Shown here: positions 59,227 through 64,000 of the stretch, piece after piece
How positions within the stretch are numbered: position 1 is the first letter of the stretch
How the letters are laid out: every line of letters starts with the position of its first letter
Source: Halorubrum rutilum
GTDB taxonomy: Archaea; Halobacteriota; Halobacteria; Halobacteriales; Haloferacaceae
Direction of reading: 5' to 3'
DNA: 64,000 bases
NCBI RefSeq assembly: GCF_024494565.1
Contig: NZ_JANHDN010000005.1
Coordinates: 1-64,000 of the forward strand
Translations under genes and position numbers: made by a program
Notes under the pieces: model-generated
Told to the model about the DNA's origin: nothing
The model's database searches: none
The model's input: the letters and a program-made list of their open reading frames with translations, nothing else

Positions 59227-60075
59227 TCAGTCCGCGCCGCGGACCACGTGCTCGTACTTCAGCGCCGCGACGAAGATCCCGCCGCCGACGGCGTTGCCGA
59301 CGGTCGCGAGCGCGAGGAAGGACAGGTAGTCGGTCACGGTGATCGCGGGCGAGACGAACAGCCCGAACAGGACCTCGACGTTGCCCGCGATCGAGTGCGG
59401 CAGGTGGAGCATCCCGATGGTGCCGGTCACGATCAGCACCATGAGCAGCCGGCCGGTCGTCTCTTGAGCGGCCGTGACGAGCCACGCCAGCAGCCCCATC
59501 AGCCACCCGGCGAACACCCCGCCGACGAACAGCCACCCCAGGTCGTGGCCCACGAGCTTGAGCGCGATCTCCTCGAACGCGATCGCCTCGACGACGCCGA
59601 GTCCTGGAGTCAAGAGGACGGCGAGCAGGGTGAAACAGAGCCCCCCGAGGAGGTTGCCGACGTACACCAGTCCCCAGAGGCGACCCAGCTGGCCGAGCGA
59701 GGCCTGCCGGTCCAACACGGGGATCACGGCGAGCATCGTGTGTTCGGTGAACAGCTCCGAGCGGCCGAGGATGACGAAGATGAAGCCGACGGAGTAGACG
59801 CTCGCGAGCAGCAGCTCGGTCCGGAGGTCGCCGTAGCCGCCGGGCGAGAGCGTCAGCACCACGGCCATCAACAGCGGGCCGAAGCCGATGTCGAGCCCCG
59901 CGGAGAGCCCGGAGAGGAACAGCCCCGACCGCTCGCGGTTCATCTCGTGGAGCGCGCTGTCGAGGATGGAGTCGAGGATCGTCCGCGACGTCTTCTGCTC
60001 GCCCGACGCCTCGGTCTCCTGTGTCGATTCCGCGTCCAGACGCCGCGCGGTCGCCGTGTCCTTTTGTTCGCTCAC
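59227..60075 (-). CDS. Formate/nitrite transporter (FNT) family channel
   Basis: 282 aa from a GTG start. Soluble acidic N-terminus of about 40 residues, then six helices: GLFLSGLSAGLDIGFGPLLM, ASVYSVGFIFVILGRSELFT, GLVYVGNLLGGLCFTLLAVL, WLFVGGVFAGWLMGLLAWLV, MVLIVTGTIGMLHLPHSIAG, FLALATVGNAVGGGIFVAAL. The GNxxG repeats and the HSIAGNVEV region with the central His are typical. Resembles the YfdC branch; substrate unclear. Confidence 0.9.
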   Translation of the reverse strand: MSEQKDTATARRLDAESTQETEASGEQKTSRTILDSILDSALHEMNRERSGLFLSGLSAGLDIGFGPLLMAVVLTLSPGGYGDLRTELLLASVYSVGFIFVILGRSELFTEHTMLAVIPVLDRQASLGQLGRLWGLVYVGNLLGGLCFTLLAVLLTPGLGVVEAIAFEEIALKLVGHDLGWLFVGGVFAGWLMGLLAWLVTAAQETTGRLLMVLIVTGTIGMLHLPHSIAGNVEVLFGLFVSPAITVTDYLSFLALATVGNAVGGGIFVAALKYEHVVRGAD

Positions 60076-60274
60076 GGGAGTCCCGACTCCGCCTTATCGC
60101 TCGGGGTACCCAATCCTTTCCATCGGCGAACCTCGGCCGCGGCCCCGGGCCGAGTTCCGACCCGGCACCGACGCCGTCGACCCCGCGCCGGCGTCCCGTC
60201 GAGCCCCGCCGGTGCCTCCCCGTCTCCGCGTCCGGCGTGGATCGGTTTATACGGCCGCGTCGCGACGCTCCCGC

Positions 60275-60661
60275 ATGCGCTTCGACCACGTCGGCGTCGC
60301 CGCCCGCGACGCCGCCGACCTCGCCGACCTGTTCGACGGCCTGCTCGACGCCCCGGTCGCCCACGAGGAGACGTTCGACGGGATGGCCGTCGTCTTCCTC
60401 GAACTCGACGACGGCGGCTACTTCGAACTCCTGGAGCCCGTCGACGGCGGCGCGATCGCCGACTACCTCGACCGGGAGGGACCGGGGATCCACCACGTCG
60501 CGCTCGCGACCGACGACGTCGGGGGGGCGCTCGACCGCGCCCGCGGGCTCGGCGTGGACCTCGTCGACGAGGCGCCGCGCCCCGGCGCGTGGGGCCACGA
60601 GGTCGCCTTCCTCCACCCGCGGTCGACGGGGGGCGTGCTCGTCGAGTTCGTCGAGCACTGA
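60275..60661 (+). CDS. mce: Methylmalonyl-CoA epimerase
   Basis: 128 aa from the ATG giving MRFDHVGVAARDAADLADLF. Converts (2S)- to (2R)-methylmalonyl-CoA for the mutase. Two glyoxalase-type beta-alpha-beta units: His in FDHVGVAA, Glu in YFELLEPVD, His in GIHHVALATDD and Glu in VLVEFVEH supply the metal site. Close to mutA, the neighbouring enzyme in the pathway. A GGTTTATACGG box lies about 23-31 bases upstream. Confidence 0.93.
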   Translation: MRFDHVGVAARDAADLADLFDGLLDAPVAHEETFDGMAVVFLELDDGGYFELLEPVDGGAIADYLDREGPGIHHVALATDDVGGALDRARGLGVDLVDEAPRPGAWGHEVAFLHPRSTGGVLVEFVEH

Positions 60662-60708
60662 GGGCGGCGGGCCGTCACAGCGACGCGGGGCGCGGCCGAC
60701 GCCGCGCC

Positions 60709-62874
60709 TCAGTCCCCCTCCTCGACCGCCGGGTCGTGCGCCTCGTACCAGCCGAGGATCTTCTCTAACCGGTGGATCGCGCGGTCGGGGGCGCCGACGT
60801 CGTGGTGCTCGTCCGGGTAGACGACGAGCTCGGCGTCGACCCCCCGCTTCCGGGCCGCGACGTACAGCTGTTCGGACTGGGAGGGCGGACAGCGCCAGTC
60901 CTCGCCGCCGGCCATCACGAGCAGCGGCGTCTCGATCTCCCCGGCGTCGAGGACCGCCGTCGCCGCGTCGTACGCCTCCGGCTCCTCCCACGGGAGCCCG
61001 TACTCCGCCTCGAACCAGGTGTGCGTGTCGTCGGTGCCGAACGCCGACCGGAGGTCGTAGATGCCGTGCTCCGGCGCCGCCGCCGCGAAGAGGTCGGGGC
61101 GCCGCGTGACGAGGAACCCCTGCGCGATCCCGCCGTACGAGAAGCCGTGGCCGAAGACGCGGTCGGGGTCGACCCAGCCGCGATCGGCGAGCGACGCGAC
61201 GCCGGCCGCGACGTCGTCGACCTCGACGGTCCCCCACGCGCCCGTCAGCTCCGCGGTGAACTCGCGGCCGCGGGAGGTGCCGCCGCGGTAGTTCGGCCGG
61301 AGGACGAGGTACCCGCGGCTCGTCAGCGCGGCGTTCGCGAAGGCGAACTCGGGCTCGTCGTACGACGTCGGCCCGCCGTGGATCCCCACCACGAGCGGGT
61401 GGTCCCCGTCGGCGGGGTCCACGGCCGGGTCGTGGTAGACGATCCCGTCGATCGTCCAGCCGTCGGACTCCCACTCCACCCGGGTCGCCTCCGGCGCCGC
61501 GAACTCGTCGATCAGCAGCTCGTTGACCGCGGTGAGCCGCCGGAGGGAGTCGGGCTCCGCGGGCGGGTCGCCGAGGTCACCCCCGTCGTCGAGGGCGGCG
61601 ACGTCGACCGCGTACAGGTCGGTCCCCTCGGTCGGGTCCGAGAGGACCGCCACCGCCGTCGACCCGTCCGCGGAGACGTCGAACCCGGCCAGCGCGCGGT
61701 CGCGCCCCTGCGCCGCGAAGACGCGCTCGGCGGTCCCGTCGGCCTCGGCGCGGACCAGCCGCGTGTGGCTCTCGTCGCCGATCGGAACGTAGACCGCGCC
61801 GTCGACCCAGACCGGCTCGCCGCCGCGCGTGACCGTCCGGTCGAGGTCGGCGGTGAGCGAGGCGACGGTCCCGGCGTCGTCCCCGCCGTCGCCCTCGTCC
61901 CGGTATGCGCTCCCCTCGTCCCCGCCGTCGACGAGGTACACCTCGGCCGGCGCGGGCGGATCGTCCGGGTCGTCGGCGACCGTCACCAGCTCGTCGGCGC
62001 CCGGGCGCCACGTCGGGACGCCGTGGGCGAGGTCGCCGCCGGTGAGCCGCTCGGCGTCGCCGCCCCCGGGCGACACCGCGTAGACATCGCGGACGGTGGT
62101 GTCGTCGGGGCGGTCGAGCCGACAGGCGGTGAACGCGATCCGACCGGTCTCTCCCCAGTGAGGCTCCATCCCGACGACGTCCTGGAAGGCGCCGCCGCCG
62201 TACGCGTCGTCGAGCCGCCGCGGGTCGCGCTCGGGGTCGTCGAGGTCGACGACGAAGAGGTACGGCGTCACCTCGTCGGTCCAGCCGACGCCGTTCAGCT
62301 TGTGCTGGAGCCGCGTCATCTCGATCGGCCCGCCCTCCTCGCGCACCCGATCGAGGTAGTCGGCCTCCCCGTCGGTCGGGTCGCGCGACTCGATCACCAG
62401 CCGGTCGCCCTCGGGCGACCAGTCGAAGTCGGCGACGCCCTCGTCGCGCTCGGTGACCTGTCTCGCGTCGCCGCCCAGGGCGAGGTCGAACAGCCACACC
62501 TGCGGCTCCGGCTCGTCGTCGCCGGCGGGCGCGTCTCCGTCTCCCTCCCCGGTGTCACCGTCGGTCTCGGCGTCCTCGTCGCCGTCCCGGTCCCGCCGCC
62601 CGACGCGTCGCTCGACGTCGCGGTCGCGGGCGGCCACGAACGCGAGGCGGTCGCCGTCCGGCCCCCACGCCGGCGCGGAGGCGCCCGACGCGCTCGTCAG
62701 GCGGTGCGGGTCGCGGGAGCCGTCCGTCGGGACGACGAACAGCGAGGTCACGGCCTCGTCCGCGCGCTGGTCGTACTCGGTGGCGGTGAAGGCGACGCGG
62801 TCGCCGGCGGGGGAGACGGCGACCTCGCCGACCTCCGTCAGGTCGTAGTAGGCGTCGAGCGGGAGTGCCGACAT
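60709..62874 (-). CDS. S9 prolyl-oligopeptidase-family serine peptidase
   Basis: 721 aa from the ATG giving MSALPLDAYYDLTEVGEV. N-terminal beta-propeller (WD40-like PD40 repeats: VAVSPAGDRVAFTATEYD, APAWGPDGDRLAFVA, VADFDWSPEGDRLVIESRD) to about residue 430, interrupted by an acidic insertion near 90-125. C-terminal alpha/beta hydrolase: Ser579 in FGHGFSYGGIAQGF, Asp659 in MAGGEDWRCPP, His691 in YPDEHHDVGAPDR; oxyanion HGGPTSYDEPEF. Cytosolic acylaminoacyl-peptidase-like enzyme; trims peptides. Confidence 0.93.
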   Translation of the reverse strand: MSALPLDAYYDLTEVGEVAVSPAGDRVAFTATEYDQRADEAVTSLFVVPTDGSRDPHRLTSASGASAPAWGPDGDRLAFVAARDRDVERRVGRRDRDGDEDAETDGDTGEGDGDAPAGDDEPEPQVWLFDLALGGDARQVTERDEGVADFDWSPEGDRLVIESRDPTDGEADYLDRVREEGGPIEMTRLQHKLNGVGWTDEVTPYLFVVDLDDPERDPRRLDDAYGGGAFQDVVGMEPHWGETGRIAFTACRLDRPDDTTVRDVYAVSPGGGDAERLTGGDLAHGVPTWRPGADELVTVADDPDDPPAPAEVYLVDGGDEGSAYRDEGDGGDDAGTVASLTADLDRTVTRGGEPVWVDGAVYVPIGDESHTRLVRAEADGTAERVFAAQGRDRALAGFDVSADGSTAVAVLSDPTEGTDLYAVDVAALDDGGDLGDPPAEPDSLRRLTAVNELLIDEFAAPEATRVEWESDGWTIDGIVYHDPAVDPADGDHPLVVGIHGGPTSYDEPEFAFANAALTSRGYLVLRPNYRGGTSRGREFTAELTGAWGTVEVDDVAAGVASLADRGWVDPDRVFGHGFSYGGIAQGFLVTRRPDLFAAAAPEHGIYDLRSAFGTDDTHTWFEAEYGLPWEEPEAYDAATAVLDAGEIETPLLVMAGGEDWRCPPSQSEQLYVAARKRGVDAELVVYPDEHHDVGAPDRAIHRLEKILGWYEAHDPAVEEGD

Positions 62875-62982
62875 GGGCGCACCGAACGGCGGCCGGCGCA
62901 AATACGTTCGGGCCGCGGAGGCGGGCGGCCGACGGCGACCGACGCCGCGCCCGCGGGCGACGAGCCCGACGGGACCCCCGCT

Positions 62983-63153
62983 CACGACGCCCTGTTGAAC
63001 GAGGGCCTCCCGATCGTCGGGAACCTCCGCGGGCTCGACGGGCTCCCGGCGCGGTTCCGGCTGTACGCGTTCCCGCTCCGCCTGCGGGAGGGAGACGGGT
63101 CGCCGGTGCGGGCCGTCGCGGAGTGGGAGGCGTGCGCGCGGCGGGAGGCGTGA
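62983..63153 (+). pseudogene. C-terminal fragment of a cyclase-family (formamidase-like) protein
   Basis: The last 57 residues before the stop read HDALLNEGLPIVGNLRGLDG, LPARFRLYAFPLRLREGDGS, PVRAVAEWEACARREA. This is the conserved ending of cyclase/kynurenine-formamidase-like proteins as I know it. The catalytic N-terminal two thirds are absent; upstream lies the opposing S9 gene. No start codon fits except a TTG inside the fragment. It is a truncated relic of a lost gene. Confidence 0.6.
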
Positions 63154-63216
63154 GGAGACGGCGCGGCGGCGCGGACGCCGTGCGTCCCGATCGCCGGCCG
63201 GGAGCCAGACCAAACC

Positions 63217-63232
63217 CGTTTTAAGCGTCGGC
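63217..63232 (+). promoter_or_regulatory. Promoter of the L44e operon
   Basis: CCGTTTTAAGCGTCGG holds a TTTTAAG TATA-type element about 36-42 bases before the first ATG, in keeping with a short leader. It drives the ribosomal protein operon that runs out of the window. Confidence 0.45.
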
Positions 63233-63260
63233 GACGAACCGCGATTCAAGGTCGATATCC

Positions 63261-63542
63261 ATGGAGATGCCACGTCGTTTCAACACGTACTGTCCGCACT
63301 GTGACTCCCATCAGGAGCACGAGGTGGAGAAGGTTCGATCGGGTCGGGCGACCGGAATGAAGCGGGACGCGCGCCAGCAGCGCCGCGCCCTCGCGACGAT
63401 CGGCAACGCCGGCGGGTACTCGAAGGTGCCCGGCGGTGACAAGCCGACGAAGAAGACCCACCTGAAGTACCGCTGCGGCGACTGCGGCAAGGCCCACATG
63501 CGCGAGGGCTGGCGCGCCGGCCGGCTCACGTTCCAGGAGTAA
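63261..63542 (+). CDS. rpl44e: Large-subunit ribosomal protein eL42 (L44e)
   Basis: 93 aa. [20 protein letters not shown] with C-x2-C, then [20 protein letters not shown] with the second C-x2-C, a zinc ribbon. [20 protein letters not shown] is the rRNA-binding stretch. The first of two nearby ATGs is used, since haloarchaeal L44e usually starts with a three-residue extension before PRRF. Located near the E-site of the 50S subunit. Confidence 0.96.
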   Translation: MEMPRRFNTYCPHCDSHQEHEVEKVRSGRATGMKRDARQQRRALATIGNAGGYSKVPGGDKPTKKTHLKYRCGDCGKAHMREGWRAGRLTFQE

Positions 63543-63544
63543 GC

Positions 63545-63718
63545 ATGGCGGGAGACTTCCACCGCGTCGCCTGCGGCGACTGCGAGAACGAACAGGTCGT
63601 CTTCGGCAAGGCCTCCTCCGTGGTGTCGTGCGCGGTCTGCGGCACGACGCTCGCGACCCCGACCGGCGGGGAGGCCGAGCTCCGCGGCGAGATCGTCGAA
63701 ACCGTTGAGGCGCGGTAA
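63545..63718 (+). CDS. rps27e: Small-subunit ribosomal protein eS27
   Basis: 57 aa. [20 protein letters not shown] and [20 protein letters not shown]: a compact zinc ribbon with two C-x2-C pairs (CGDC, CAVC). It starts 2 bp after rpl44e stops. The short length is normal in archaea. Confidence 0.96.
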   Translation: MAGDFHRVACGDCENEQVVFGKASSVVSCAVCGTTLATPTGGEAELRGEIVETVEAR

Positions 63719-63736
63719 CCGCCTCTGACCCCCGTA

Positions 63737-64000
63737 TGAAGTACAGCGGCTGGCCCGAACCCGGCGAGCTGGTGGTCGGCGACGTCGACGAGATCGCCGA
63801 CTTCGGCGTCTTCGTCGACCTCGACGAGTACGAGGAGAAGCGCGGCCTCTGTCACATCAGCGAGGTCGCCTCCGGCTGGATCAAGAACGTCCGCGACCAC
63901 GTCCGCGAGGGGCAGACGGTCGTCGCGAAGGTGTTGGAGGTCGACGAGTCGTCGAACCAGATCGACCTCTCGATCAAGGACGTCAACGAGCACCAGCGGA
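63737..64000 (+). CDS. Translation initiation factor aIF2 alpha subunit (cut by window edge)
   Basis: The first 88 residues are visible: [80 protein letters not shown]. This is the N-terminal S1 (OB-fold) domain of aIF2-alpha, which with beta and gamma brings initiator tRNA to the 30S subunit. Gene order L44e-S27e-aIF2alpha is standard for archaea. The helical and C-terminal domains lie outside. Confidence 0.96.

Noticed and set aside
58727..61474. A 915-codon minus-strand frame over the mutase, FNT and epimerase genes
   Set aside because: It overlaps three well-supported genes in other frames and is compositionally a shadow.
60772..63153. A 793-codon plus-strand frame through the S9 peptidase
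   Set aside because: Only its last 57 codons look protein-like (the cyclase fragment). The rest is antisense to the S9 gene and has no motifs.

Overview
The window is GC-rich DNA from a halophilic archaeon (class Halobacteria, probably Halorubrum or a close relative). The evidence is the very acidic proteins, leaderless genes with TATA-type promoters, AglB, LonB, Nop5/fibrillarin, L44e/S27e/aIF2-alpha, Tat lipoproteins, haloarchaeal IS1341-type TnpB and archaeal tRNAs. No tools were run; family calls come from motif recognition.

Layout. 0-9.8 kb: a cut-off IS5-type element at the left edge, then a surface-glycan block. GT2, GT4 and a sulfatase-like enzyme run leftward; the oligosaccharyltransferase AglB and a DUF368 membrane protein (the polyprenyl-phosphate translocase family) run rightward, followed by a CapA-like lipoprotein. 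9.9-15 kb: an accessory stretch with two copies of an HTH gene plus partner module. One copy appears split by an IS1341-type element (tnpB plus a divergent 45-aa ORF), and remnants of other element ends lie beside it. 15-30.4 kb: an amine/amino-acid catabolic island with two M20 amidohydrolases, a BCCT transporter, two class III aminotransferases, a D-2-hydroxyacid dehydrogenase, a DoeA-like (ectoine hydrolase-type) M24 protein, a tungsten-type aldehyde ferredoxin oxidoreductase, a two-component kinase and a class I glutamine amidotransferase. Several of its promoters carry GTGTA/TACAC palindromes. Together these suggest an archaeal variant of ectoine/hydroxyectoine use. 30.4-35 kb: tRNA-Leu(UAG) with an odd 3'-end repeat, PAP2 phosphatase, endonuclease III, a one-repeat TFB-like protein, a membrane protein/HTH operon with twin operators, and the box C/D RNP genes nop5-flpA. 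35-40.3 kb: PotABCD-type ABC importer and a CBS-ParB-like protein. 40.3-51.3 kb: CPBP protease, LonB, NadM, SAM hydrolase, DUF5793-like protein, PilB/PilC-type pilus ATPase and platform, methyltransferase, DoxX operon. 51.5-53.1 kb: tRNA-Gly(UCC) with the same type of 3'-end repeat, an AT-richer non-coding stretch, and a MarR-like/PemK-like toxin-antitoxin pair. 53.1-64 kb: SDR, thioredoxin-reductase-like flavoprotein, phosphoesterase, a GC-rich dispersed-repeat-like intergenic block, O-methyltransferase, methylmalonyl-CoA mutase large chain, FNT channel, methylmalonyl-CoA epimerase, S9 peptidase, a cyclase fragment, and the start of the rpl44e-rps27e-aIF2alpha ribosomal operon, which is cut by the right edge.

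The most interesting points are: (1) the same three-part repeat (direct-inverted-direct copies of the tRNA 3' end around a shared core) behind two unrelated tRNA genes; (2) a candidate ectoine catabolon with shared operators, a tungsten-type oxidoreductase and no canonical DoeB or DoeC; (3) AglB immediately followed by DUF368, which suggests coupled glycosylation and lipid-carrier recycling; (4) duplicated HTH plus TumE-like-partner modules, one split by an IS; and (5) a TnpB with Gly at the second catalytic position and a tiny divergent companion ORF.
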